NCBI GenBank assembly: GCA_030622125.1
Contig: JAUXGM010000047.1
Span: forward strand, 1-13,987
Origin: a bacterium
Lineage (GTDB): Bacteria; AUK180
Reading direction: 5' to 3'
Length of the DNA stretch: 13,987 nt
Shown in pieces: positions 1-7,624 of this stretch. Made by a program: the position numbers and the translations under genes. The notes under the pieces were generated by a model, which saw only the letters and a program-made list of their open reading frames with translations, did no database searches and was not told the DNA's origin. How positions within the stretch are numbered: the stretch's first letter is position 1; each line of letters opens with the position of its first letter.

Positions 1-30
1 CGCTTTGCTCAATATGACTGAATTGTATTT

Positions 31-44
31 AACTTGTAACTTGT
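31..44. repeat. Tandem heptamer AACTTGT, two copies
   Basis: Two exact adjacent copies of AACTTGT lie at 31-37 and 38-44. The sequence after them drifts and gives no clear third copy. Two copies alone could be chance, but the 7-bp unit length matches the arrays at the other end of the window (13691-13952), which makes a common type of intergenic repeat plausible. Confidence 0.5.
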
Positions 45-57
45 GCACTGGTGCTCT

Positions 58-84
58 TCTTTCTGTCTCTGTGTGCTCTGTGGT
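58..84. repeat. Degenerate 9-bp repeat with CTCTGTG core
   Basis: CTCTGTG occurs at 67-73 and again at 76-82, giving a 9-bp period (CTCTGTGTG then CTCTGTGGT), with a poorer third copy at 58-66. From memory, short blocks of this kind ending in GTGGTTAA are scattered between genes in several unrelated bacterial genomes. That recollection was not checked here. Confidence 0.45.
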
Positions 85-145
85 TAATATTATTATAATG
101 AAAGATGAAAAGATATTGCAATAATTTCAAAATAATTTTGAAAAG

Positions 146-185
146 TTTAACATTTTCATTTAGTAAAATCCTTTAACATTTTCAT
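146..185. repeat. 14-bp direct repeat upstream of subunit B
   Basis: TTTAACATTTTCAT occurs exactly at 146-159 and again at 172-185, a spacing of 26 bp start to start. It lies 74-113 bases upstream of the preferred start of the first gene. The position fits paired binding sites for a regulator, or a local duplication. The AT-rich composition raises the chance of coincidental matches, but 14 exact bases is long for that. Confidence 0.5.
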
Positions 186-216
186 ATTGTAACAATAGAT
201 AAAAATCAATCTATTG
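186..216. promoter_or_regulatory. Two overlapping inverted repeats before subunit B
   Basis: ATTGT-A-ACAAT at 186-196 is a perfect 11-bp palindrome. Overlapping it, CAATAGAT (193-200) pairs exactly with ATCTATTG (209-216) around an 8-base spacer. They could be an operator or a weak hairpin in the mRNA leader. The second arm ends about 42 bases before the preferred ATG at 259 and covers a possible TTG start at 214. Stems this AT-rich are not stable terminators, and there is no following U tract in the expected place. Confidence 0.35.
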
Positions 217-258
217 AAAAAAAAAGAAAAAAGTTATATAATGAAAAAAGAGAAAAAA

Positions 259-1632
259 ATGAAATATGAGAAACTTTACAGGTCAATAAAAGAGATTAAG
301 GGACCATTACTTGTTGTTTCAGGAGTAAAAGATGTTCCTTACGGAGTTTTTGCAAAAATTGCACTTCCGGACGGCACGATCAAAAGGGGACAGGTACTGC
401 AGATAGAAGGTGATACCGCTATTATCCAGGTATTTGAAGGAACACAATCATTAAATACAAGTGAAGTGGGAGTTAGTTTTTCTGCCGAACCGTTTAAGAT
501 CGGGGCATCGGAAAAATTAAGAGGACGAATATTAGATGCCTATGGGAAACCGCGAGATGGTCTAAAATCCGTAACCCCGGAAATGGAAATGGATGTTAAC
601 GGAACCCCGATAAATCCATATTATAGGAGCTATCCAAAGGATTACATTGAAACCGGAATATCGGCAATTGATGGATTGATGACACTTATTCGTGGGCAGA
701 AATTACCGATCTTTTCCGGAAGCGGACTTCCTCACTATGAACTTGCCATTGAGATCGCAAAAAATGCTAAAATAAAAGAAGGAAATGAAAAATTCATTGT
801 TATCTTTGTGGCAATGGGCATTAAGAGCGATGATGCACTGAAATTCTATAAAAATTTTGAGGAATCCGGGAGATTGGATAGGGTCGTATTGTTCTTTAAC
901 CTTGCCGACGACCCTCCGATGGAACGATTGATCATTCCTAAAAGTGCTCTTTCGGTAGCAGAGTATTTTGCTTTTAAAAAGGATTATCAAGTAGTTGTGA
1001 TCCTATCCGATATGACCAACTACTGTGAAGCACTCAGGGAGATCTCTTCTGCAAGAGAGGAAGTGCCTTCAAGGAAAGGATATCCCGGCTATCTTTATTC
1101 TGATCTTGCATCTATCTATGAAAGAGCCGGCAGAATAAAAGGGATGAAGGGTTCAATATCACAGATCCCGATACTAACTATGCCGAATGACGATATTACC
1201 CATCCGATCCCCGATCTGACCGGATATATTACAGAGGGTCAGATCGTTCTATCGAGGGATTTTCATATGAACGGTTTATTCCCGCCGATAGGTATTTTGT
1301 CGTCATTATCACGATTGATGAAAGATGGTATCGGAAAAGGTTTTACAAGGGATGACCATCCGCATCTTGCATCACAAATATATGCAGCTTATGCATACTC
1401 GGAACAGGTCAAGATGATCGCTAATGTTATCGGTGAAGAGGAACTTTCCGAAACAGATCGCAAGTATCTTGAATTTGCTCAGGTATTTGAAAATAAATTT
1501 ATTAATCAGGGAAAAGGAACATATAGAAGTATAACGGAAACATTGAATATCGGGTGGGAACTTATTAAAATTCTCCCGAAAAGAGAACTCACCAAATTTT
1601 CCGAGGAGGAATTGAAAAAATACTATGAGTGA
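259..1632 (+). CDS. ntpB: V-type ATP synthase subunit B
   Basis: This is the non-catalytic nucleotide-binding-type subunit of the V1/A1 head of a rotary ATPase, which alternates with subunit A in the hexamer at the membrane. The N-terminus ([18 protein letters not shown]) is the family's beta-barrel start. Near residues 154-163 [10 protein letters not shown] matches the B-subunit loop that stands where A has a Walker A motif, so the missing P-loop is normal. From ATG 259 it gives 457 residues, the usual size. That start has a purine-rich AAAGAG just upstream and aligns with the family. Starts at TTG 214 or ATG 241 would only add a lysine-rich tail. The gene overlaps subunit D by 8 bp. The catalytic subunit A is not upstream in this window. 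Confidence 0.95.
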   Translation: MKYEKLYRSIKEIKGPLLVVSGVKDVPYGVFAKIALPDGTIKRGQVLQIEGDTAIIQVFEGTQSLNTSEVGVSFSAEPFKIGASEKLRGRILDAYGKPRDGLKSVTPEMEMDVNGTPINPYYRSYPKDYIETGISAIDGLMTLIRGQKLPIFSGSGLPHYELAIEIAKNAKIKEGNEKFIVIFVAMGIKSDDALKFYKNFEESGRLDRVVLFFNLADDPPMERLIIPKSALSVAEYFAFKKDYQVVVILSDMTNYCEALREISSAREEVPSRKGYPGYLYSDLASIYERAGRIKGMKGSISQIPILTMPNDDITHPIPDLTGYITEGQIVLSRDFHMNGLFPPIGILSSLSRLMKDGIGKGFTRDDHPHLASQIYAAYAYSEQVKMIANVIGEEELSETDRKYLEFAQVFENKFINQGKGTYRSITETLNIGWELIKILPKRELTKFSEEELKKYYE

Positions 1633-2230
1633 GCTTGACAAACTCCCTGCTACCAAATCAAATTTATTGAAATTAAAAAAGGACCTTGCTATTTATAAGG
1701 TGGGATGGGAAATATTAAAACAAAAAAGAGAACTTCTGATCAATGAACTTTTGAGTTTTCAATATAGTTATGAAGAGATAAATAACAAGGTGATCGACCT
1801 TTTTAATCGTAATAATGATAATCTGATAAATATATTGAAATTTCATTTTTTTGAACCGAAGGAAACCGATCTATTCGACATTGATATAAAAAGTAATTCC
1901 ATTATGGGTGTTTTAAATCTCGATATTGATTTTAATATGAACGAAAATTTTCCATTTAACGATTCACTTGAAGGTATCGGTCCCAAATGGGACCTTATCG
2001 TTATCAATTTTCAAAAATTATTTGAATTTTTAAGCAAATGGCTGGAACTCTATTCAACAATGTATCGACTGCTGAACGAAATCGAAAGAACTTCAAAGAG
2101 AGTGCGATCCCTTGAGAATATTTTCATACCTGATTATAACAGAACATTGAAACGCCTTCAGGATCAGTTGGAAGAAAAAGAACGAGAAGAATTTGTCCGA
2201 AAGAAAAAGGTAAAGGAGAAGAAAAAATGA
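1625..2230 (+). CDS. ntpD: V-type ATP synthase subunit D
   Basis: Subunit D is the central rotor shaft that turns inside the A/B head and couples ATP chemistry to ion movement. The N-terminal helix, [20 protein letters not shown] followed by a basic [11 protein letters not shown] stretch, is the hallmark of the family. The C-terminal helix (about residues 150-201) is a charged coiled coil ending in a run of lysines. At 201 residues the length is typical. The start lies inside the last codons of subunit B, and an AGGAGGA at 1604-1610 sits about 14 bases upstream, slightly far for a ribosome binding site. The central part (about residues 55-130) is more divergent than the ends. Subunits I and K, which often follow D, are not next to it. 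Confidence 0.92.
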   Translation: MSELDKLPATKSNLLKLKKDLAIYKVGWEILKQKRELLINELLSFQYSYEEINNKVIDLFNRNNDNLINILKFHFFEPKETDLFDIDIKSNSIMGVLNLDIDFNMNENFPFNDSLEGIGPKWDLIVINFQKLFEFLSKWLELYSTMYRLLNEIERTSKRVRSLENIFIPDYNRTLKRLQDQLEEKEREEFVRKKKVKEKKK

Positions 2231-2664
2231 TCTTGAAAAATATAGATAAGATACTACTGCCGTTTTTTGATAGTAATGATATTGAGAATATTCTTGAAAA
2301 AATTGAAAAAATTGATTTCGAAAATAAGCAGTTTATTCTTTTAAGATTATTGGATATTGAACACATAAAATTTCTTGCCAAACGAATGAAGAAGGATGCC
2401 GATCTTCTGATTTCCGAACTTGAAGACGACGGATGGAATTCTCTCTATTATTATGAAGAAGAATTTAAAAAGAAATATGTAAATGTTAGGATCGCTCTTA
2501 AATCGGGTAATGTTGTAAACGAGATTTTACAGTGCATAAGCAATTTCGGTATAGATACTATTATACTTACAAGAGAACAAAAAAAAGGATTTGAAGGTAT
2601 GATGAAAGAAAAGATATTAAAAAATATTATGTTGGATTCGGACAAGATCATTATTATAATATGA
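2227..2664 (+). CDS. Divergent universal stress protein (UspA-like) domain protein
   Basis: A 145-residue protein that looks like a single UspA fold. It opens with a short strand (DKILLPFFDS) as Usp proteins do. It also keeps the later pattern of a strand (VNVRIALKSGN), a helix (VVNEILQCISNFG), a strand (IDTIILT) and a closing helix and strand (KILKNIMLDSDKIIIII). The G-x2-G-x9-G-S/T nucleotide-binding motif of ATP-binding Usp proteins is absent; the corresponding stretch reads REQKKGFEGMMKEKI. It therefore probably does not bind ATP in the usual way. The ATG overlaps the stop of subunit D as ATGA, with AAAGGAGAA at 2212-2220. Its role is unknown. The context suggests a small regulator made with the ATPase subunits and the EIIA protein that follows. 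Confidence 0.6.
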   Translation: MILKNIDKILLPFFDSNDIENILEKIEKIDFENKQFILLRLLDIEHIKFLAKRMKKDADLLISELEDDGWNSLYYYEEEFKKKYVNVRIALKSGNVVNEILQCISNFGIDTIILTREQKKGFEGMMKEKILKNIMLDSDKIIIII

Positions 2665-2674
2665 GGAGAAAAAG

Positions 2675-3124
2675 ATGATACACGAACTTTTAAACAAGGA
2701 TCAAATTATATTAAATTTGAGCGGTGCAACCAAGGAAGATATTCTAAAAGAATTTATAGCGAGTGGGCATACTTTAAAATTGATAGACGATGAAAAGGAA
2801 TTTTTCAATCGCATATTAGAACTTGAAAATCTTGGTTCATCTGCTCTTGAAAAAGGAATTGCGATACCGCATTTGAGAGATAACTTTGTAAAAAATTTAT
2901 TTTTATTGATTGGAATAACTCGTAGCGGTGTTGATTTTGACTCTATCGATGGAGAGTCCTCAAGGATCATTTTTTTTATCGGAGCAAAGAAAAATGATAA
3001 GGCATACCTACCATTACTTTCACGAATCTCAAGAATGTGCTCTTACAAGGAAATTAGAGAGAGCTTTCTAAATGCTGTTACTCCAGGGGAAATAATGGAT
3101 ATCATTTCACGGTGGGAAGAGTAA
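2675..3124 (+). CDS. PTS EIIA type-2 domain protein (PtsN/fructose family)
   Basis: A single EIIA domain of 149 residues, of the kind found in PtsN and fructose/mannitol permeases. In those families a histidine takes phosphate from HPr or NPr. The active-site motif is present as GIAIPHLRD with His66, and the downstream ITRSGVDFDSIDG followed by IIFFIGAKKNDKAYLPLLSRISR is a clear family match. No IIB, IIC, HPr or EI gene lies in the window, so a regulatory role like PtsN is more likely than sugar transport. A good GAGGAG at 2663-2668 precedes the ATG, 10 bp after the USP-like gene. Its 3' end overlaps birA by 13 bp. Confidence 0.85.
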   Translation: MIHELLNKDQIILNLSGATKEDILKEFIASGHTLKLIDDEKEFFNRILELENLGSSALEKGIAIPHLRDNFVKNLFLLIGITRSGVDFDSIDGESSRIIFFIGAKKNDKAYLPLLSRISRMCSYKEIRESFLNAVTPGEIMDIISRWEE

Positions 3125-4080
3125 AAATTCAAAATATCGGAAAATTTCTTGACCTAATTGAGGAACAAAAAAAGAAGAAGATCCCTCTCGGGAATATTTA
3201 TAATGTTTTTTCAAAAGAAGATGTAGCCGGCTTCCTATTTCGTTTAAATGATCAAGGATTCAAGATTGTTCAAGGCGACTCCTTTTTGGAGATAATAGAT
3301 ATGCCGGAGATATATAAATTAAGACATCTTAGGTCGCAAAAATTTAATTATTTTCATAGGATTATGCTATTTAAGTATCTTGAAAGTACAAATGACCTTG
3401 GATCAAGGATCATACCGCATCTTAAAGAAAATACGATCATTGTTGCACAAAGGCAAACAAAAGGAAAAGGGAGAAGAAGCAATCAATGGTATTCTCCAAC
3501 CGGCGGACTCTGGTTTTCGTTGGTTTTAAAGACTCCTTGCATAGACATAGAGAAACAACCGGTATTAAATTATATTACTCTGATCTCTGCGATAGAAGCA
3601 CTTCAAAAGGTTACATCAATTCCAAAAATTATCAGTAAATGGCCTAACGATATTTATCTCCATCATAAAAAATTGGGCGGTATTATGATCGAAGGGAAAA
3701 GTGGAAGTAGAAATTCCGATTTTTTAATTATCGGGGTTGGTCTAAATACCAATGTTTCTTATTTTCCTTCGGAACTAAATGCAATTTCTTGCTTGTTGGA
3801 ACTTGGAAAAACCGTTGATAATCTAAAAATATTGGAACAATTCATAAAAAACTTTGAGAACTATTTAAAATTATTACTGCTGGGAAGGGATCACATTTTT
3901 TTAGATAAATGGTTGTTATACAACAATATGATCGGAAAATTTATTAAAATACGAACAAACGGTATTATAACATCCGGGTATGTTTACGGTTTTACAAAAG
4001 ACGGTGGAATACTCATTAGAGAAAAAACCGGAATTGAAAGGGAAGTTATATCGGGAGAGGTAGTTTATTACAATGAATAG
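3112..4080 (+). CDS. birA: Biotin--[acetyl-CoA-carboxylase] ligase, BirA type
   Basis: The enzyme makes biotinyl-AMP and transfers biotin to a lysine of carboxylase carrier domains. In 322 residues it has an N-terminal winged-helix-like part (about 5-63, LDLIEEQKKKKIPL through SKEDVAGFLFRLNDQGFKI), a catalytic domain and a C-terminal SH3-like domain (about 270-322). Catalytic signatures are STND (92-95), the biotin loop GKGRRSNQW (118-126; the usual form is GRGRRGRxW), KWPND (176-180), KLGGIMIE and IGVGLNTN. The N-terminal part suggests it may also act as a repressor, but its helix-turn-helix is weak by eye. The start is GTG 3112, inside the end of the EIIA gene; the next in-frame ATG would delete the N-terminal domain. 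It overlaps coaX by 8 bp. Confidence 0.93.
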   Translation: MGRVKIQNIGKFLDLIEEQKKKKIPLGNIYNVFSKEDVAGFLFRLNDQGFKIVQGDSFLEIIDMPEIYKLRHLRSQKFNYFHRIMLFKYLESTNDLGSRIIPHLKENTIIVAQRQTKGKGRRSNQWYSPTGGLWFSLVLKTPCIDIEKQPVLNYITLISAIEALQKVTSIPKIISKWPNDIYLHHKKLGGIMIEGKSGSRNSDFLIIGVGLNTNVSYFPSELNAISCLLELGKTVDNLKILEQFIKNFENYLKLLLLGRDHIFLDKWLLYNNMIGKFIKIRTNGIITSGYVYGFTKDGGILIREKTGIEREVISGEVVYYNE

Positions 4081-4720
4081 AACAGGTTATCTAAAGATCG
4101 GAAACTCAAGCGTAAAAATATTACAAAGTGAAAAGATATCTATCCTCAATAATATCAAAGAACTTTTCTCATTGAAATTGGATACCTTGATCTACTACTC
4201 AACGGCATCGACAAAGGAGTTCTCAATATTAAAAAAGTGCGGGATACCCATTATAAAAAGGGTAACCAATCATGATCGATTTGCCGTCAAAAACGGATAT
4301 AGAAAGAAAGAGGAACTCGGTGTGGATCGCTTACTCGGAAGTTCTTATTTTTATCGCAAATATAAGAAGGATTTTGTTTACATTGATCTTGGAACTGCAA
4401 TAACGGTTAATTTCATTAAAAACGGAATGCTGATCGGCGGATATATCATTTTAAACATAGAAAAATATATTGAAGCAATATCAACGATCGGTAAACTGCC
4501 GAAAATTGATATTGATAAATTCAATGATACTATCGGAAAAACAACAAGTGAAAATATATTAAACGGTATCGGGTTGATGTATAAAGCATTTTTTGATAAA
4601 ATAAAAAATAGGCATCTGTTATTTGTATCAGGCGGAAATGAAAGATTGCTTGATATAATAGATTACGACGACTATACTGAAAATGCAGATCTTTTGGAGC
4701 TAATGAATTATGAAGCGTAA
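4073..4720 (+). CDS. coaX: Type III pantothenate kinase (CoaX) family, divergent
   Basis: CoaX phosphorylates pantothenate in the first step of coenzyme A synthesis. Motifs visible are GNSSVKI (10-16), LGVDR (82-86) with the presumed catalytic Asp85, DLGTAITV (105-112), TTSENILNGIGLMYKA (157-172) and SGGNERLL (186-193). Two departures stand out. The first motif, normally D-x-G-N-S/T, reads K8-I-G-N-S, so the metal/phosphate-contacting Asp is replaced by Lys. The usual GG-x-I-x-PG reads GGYIILN. At 215 residues it is shorter than typical members (about 250-260), although the C-terminal ADLLEL resembles the family's end. Placement right after birA is common for this family. It could be an active divergent kinase or a non-catalytic Baf-like relative. 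GGGAGAGG at 4053-4060 is the likely ribosome binding site. Confidence 0.8.
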   Translation: MNRTGYLKIGNSSVKILQSEKISILNNIKELFSLKLDTLIYYSTASTKEFSILKKCGIPIIKRVTNHDRFAVKNGYRKKEELGVDRLLGSSYFYRKYKKDFVYIDLGTAITVNFIKNGMLIGGYIILNIEKYIEAISTIGKLPKIDIDKFNDTIGKTTSENILNGIGLMYKAFFDKIKNRHLLFVSGGNERLLDIIDYDDYTENADLLELMNYEA

Positions 4721-7616
4721 ATTTATTTATACCCTTGTCTTTTTACTTTTTTTTATAAATATCGCCTATTCCTCTAATTACGACAAGTTAGTATTGTCCA
4801 TAAGTGCATATAGGGATGGTTTTTATAAATTGTCATTGAAGTATGCGTCGGAATATATCTGCCAAACGAACGCAAATATCGCAAGCGGAAAATATGTAAT
4901 GGGACTTTCCTATATTCAATTGAAGGAATACGATAAAGCATTGATAACCTTTAATGAGATCCTTATGGATTTCCCAGAATATCCCGATCAGGAACGTGTT
5001 GATCTCTATATTGCAATTGTCCATTTTTATAGAAATGAAGGTAAAAAATCATTCAAGATCCTCGATAAATTGAAGAACTCCAAAGTTTCCGATCTCGCCT
5101 ATTATTATCAAGGGATCTTCTATGAAAGGTCAGGCGAGAACGGTAAAGCAGCGGAAAATTTAAATTATCTTATCAAAAATTTTATTGGTTCGGAGAAATG
5201 GGACGATGGGAACAGAGAACTTGCTTATCTTTACAAAGACATTGGACGCTTTGATCTTGAAAAAGCGACGATAGTTCAATATCTAAAAAAGTCGCCAAAT
5301 GGGAAATATAGAAATGAATTGAAATTCTTGCTCGGTGTAGTTTTTTATGACAATGATAATTATGAAAAGGGACTGAAACAATTTACTTTTCTCTACAAGA
5401 ATTTTTATAGGATGGAACAAACAGCTTACTACATCGGGGAATGCTATTTTTATACAAAAAAATTTAAGGAAGGTATCCGTTTTTATGAAGAAGCGATCAG
5501 TTTAAGAACGGACTATCTTAATTCTGCTTATAAATCACTTTTTTTCTCCTACTATAATCTCGGAGATCACAAAAACTGCTTACGAATATTAAGTGAAATA
5601 AGAAGTAAAAGTATAAAGATCAATGATCTTGATTACTACTTTGCAATGGTCTATTTTGAGAAAAAAGATTATGATACAACCCTGACTTACCTAAATAATC
5701 TTTTTAAAAGTGTTGAAAATGATAATATTCTGGAGAAAGGACTGATTATGTATGGTAATTGCTTTAATAATATCGGTAAAGCTAAAAAAGCAATTGATTT
5801 TTTAGTTAAAAAGTCGGATAAGACAAACTCATATAAGATAGATGAATTGATCGGGGACCTTTACTTCAACGGTGAAAATTTTGTTGCATCAGCCGAATAC
5901 TACAATAAAGGATTGCTAAATGTCAACATAACTTCTGAAAAAAAAGAGGTATTGACCGTTAAATTAGCAAAGACATACTATTTTTTGAATAGATATACAA
6001 ATGCTTCGGACATATTGAAAAATTTTTCCGATAGAGTTAAAAATGATGAATATCTTTTAATATACGGAAAGATCTTATATAAACTTGGTGATTATCAAGG
6101 TGCCGAACATTATCTGAACGATATTTCCGAAGAGAGCAAACTTTTCCGGGAAGCAAATAGGTTTATAGGTTGGTCTCTTCATAATCAAGGACATCTTTTC
6201 GATGCAATAGATCACTGGGGAGAACTATTAGAAAAATCTAAGCAAAGAGATATGTCTTATTACCGGATAAAATTTGATATCGGTAAGGTTTATTATGAAA
6301 TGAAAAATTATCAGATGGCTTTACCGATACTTCTTGATATATACAATAATTCAAACGATGGCTTTCTTAAAAACGATATTGAATATTATCTTGCAAAGGT
6401 TTATTACAAACTTGAGAAATACAATGAATCCGCAGATTATTTTTCAAAATTGGAGAATGACAAAAATTATGGAGAAGAGGCAAAATTTTATGTTGCATGG
6501 TGTTATCTCGGACTAAAAAAATATGATATAGCCATTGAAAAATTTAAAGTAATTTCCGGAGATAGCGGAAATTCATACCGATATGATGCTCTCTTAAAGA
6601 TCGGGGATATATATTATAATACAAAAAAATATCAAAAAGCCGCCGATACCTTTGATGCAATTACAAAAAGAGATGATATTGATGAAAAACAGAGAGGCTG
6701 GGCAGCTTATAACTATGAATGGACTTTATTCAAGATGGGAAAATATCAAAGTTCAATAGATGTTTCCGATAACTTTCTCAAAAAATATCCCAATTCACCG
6801 ATAGCACCGCAGATACAATTAAATAAGGGGAAATTTTATTATTCAAAAGAAAATTTTAAAAAGGCAAGAGATGAATTTCAGCGTTTGCTTTTACAGTATA
6901 GTAATTCTAATGAGGCATTAGAAGCAAAATATTATATAGGACTTTGTCTTTTAAAAATGAAAAAGATAGACAAAGCTTATGTTTACTTTGATGAACTTAA
7001 CAAGGATCCATCCTCTGAAAAATGGGGAACATTAGCACTTTTCAAATTGACATCTATCCTTGTATTAGAAGAAAAGTATAGAAAAGCAGCAGTAAACTAT
7101 AAAAAATTACTTGATATGGATATTGAACAATCCATTTATGAAAATGTCTTATTTAATCTTGGAATCGTTTACAAAAAATTAAGGCAGTATGATAATGCGA
7201 AAAGATATTTTGAAAAATTAGCCGAAACAACAAAAGATATTGATCTAAAAGGAGAGACATTATTAAAACTTGGGGAAATTTATCAGATAATGGGGCTTTA
7301 TAAAAGGGTTGAAGAAGTTTATTCTTATGTTATTGTTAATGGAACAAAACAAGCACAGGTCGAAGGCGAATATTGGCTTGGTGAATTTCTTTTCAATCAA
7401 AGAGAATATGATAGGGCAATAGAAGAATTTATGAAAATCGTTTATTTGTATAAAGAATTTACAATGTGGGCGAACAGTGCACGGTTTAAGATCGTAGATT
7501 GTTATTTAAAGAAAAACGATAAAAAAAATGCAAAAAAAATGCTTCAATTGATCATAGAAAAAACATACAATACAGACTCTGTAAAAAAAGCAAAAGAAAT
7601 GCTAAAAAAACTATAG
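4710..7616 (+). CDS. Secreted TPR-repeat protein, 968 residues
   Basis: The N-terminus KRKFIYTLVFLLFFINIAYS is a signal peptide with likely cleavage near residue 21. No lipobox cysteine is seen, so a soluble periplasmic protein is expected. The rest is almost entirely tetratricopeptide repeats. Examples are YDKALITFNEILMDFPEY (near 74), YEKGLKQFTFLYKNF, YQKAADTFDAITKRDD, FKKARDEFQRLLLQYSNS, YDNAKRYFEKLAE and YDRAIEEFMKIVYLYKEF (near 900). Units with the 'YPNSP' type of linker resemble the TPRs of outer-membrane assembly or YbgF/CpoB-like proteins. No catalytic domain is visible. The role is probably scaffolding of a protein complex in the envelope, consistent with TamB downstream, but no partner can be named. 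The start overlaps coaX by 11 bp, with GGAG at 4696-4699. Confidence 0.85.
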   Translation: MKRKFIYTLVFLLFFINIAYSSNYDKLVLSISAYRDGFYKLSLKYASEYICQTNANIASGKYVMGLSYIQLKEYDKALITFNEILMDFPEYPDQERVDLYIAIVHFYRNEGKKSFKILDKLKNSKVSDLAYYYQGIFYERSGENGKAAENLNYLIKNFIGSEKWDDGNRELAYLYKDIGRFDLEKATIVQYLKKSPNGKYRNELKFLLGVVFYDNDNYEKGLKQFTFLYKNFYRMEQTAYYIGECYFYTKKFKEGIRFYEEAISLRTDYLNSAYKSLFFSYYNLGDHKNCLRILSEIRSKSIKINDLDYYFAMVYFEKKDYDTTLTYLNNLFKSVENDNILEKGLIMYGNCFNNIGKAKKAIDFLVKKSDKTNSYKIDELIGDLYFNGENFVASAEYYNKGLLNVNITSEKKEVLTVKLAKTYYFLNRYTNASDILKNFSDRVKNDEYLLIYGKILYKLGDYQGAEHYLNDISEESKLFREANRFIGWSLHNQGHLFDAIDHWGELLEKSKQRDMSYYRIKFDIGKVYYEMKNYQMALPILLDIYNNSNDGFLKNDIEYYLAKVYYKLEKYNESADYFSKLENDKNYGEEAKFYVAWCYLGLKKYDIAIEKFKVISGDSGNSYRYDALLKIGDIYYNTKKYQKAADTFDAITKRDDIDEKQRGWAAYNYEWTLFKMGKYQSSIDVSDNFLKKYPNSPIAPQIQLNKGKFYYSKENFKKARDEFQRLLLQYSNSNEALEAKYYIGLCLLKMKKIDKAYVYFDELNKDPSSEKWGTLALFKLTSILVLEEKYRKAAVNYKKLLDMDIEQSIYENVLFNLGIVYKKLRQYDNAKRYFEKLAETTKDIDLKGETLLKLGEIYQIMGLYKRVEEVYSYVIVNGTKQAQVEGEYWLGEFLFNQREYDRAIEEFMKIVYLYKEFTMWANSARFKIVDCYLKKNDKKNAKKMLQLIIEKTYNTDSVKKAKEMLKKL

Positions 7617-7624
7617 GAGTTACA

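Larger units (their letters stand above)
1..258 (+). other. Non-coding leader upstream of the gene cluster
   Basis: No convincing coding sequence is visible before the V-ATPase subunit B gene. The stretch holds, in order, a tandem AACTTGT pair, a CTCTGTG-type repeat block, a very AT-rich section with a 14-bp direct repeat, and two small inverted repeats next to the gene. One frame stays open from position 2 to a TAA near 123, but its composition follows the repeats and it has no recognisable protein. The promoter of the cluster most likely lies here. A TTGAAA at 138-143 could be a -35 box, but the matching -10 candidates (TAGTAA at 161-166) are weak, so I do not call a specific promoter. Confidence 0.55.

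Noticed and set aside
214-258. Longer subunit B starting at TTG 214 or ATG 241
   Set aside because: It would add only a lysine-rich tail not seen in the family, and the TTG lies inside the inverted repeat. ATG 259 has a purine-rich site upstream and matches the family N-terminus.
715-750. Missing Walker A motif in the ATPase subunit as a sign of inactivation
   Set aside because: [10 protein letters not shown] is the normal form in non-catalytic B subunits; the canonical P-loop belongs to subunit A.
6334-6516. Small plus-strand frame inside the TPR gene
   Set aside because: It is out of frame within continuous TPR coding sequence, with no ribosome binding site or recognisable product.
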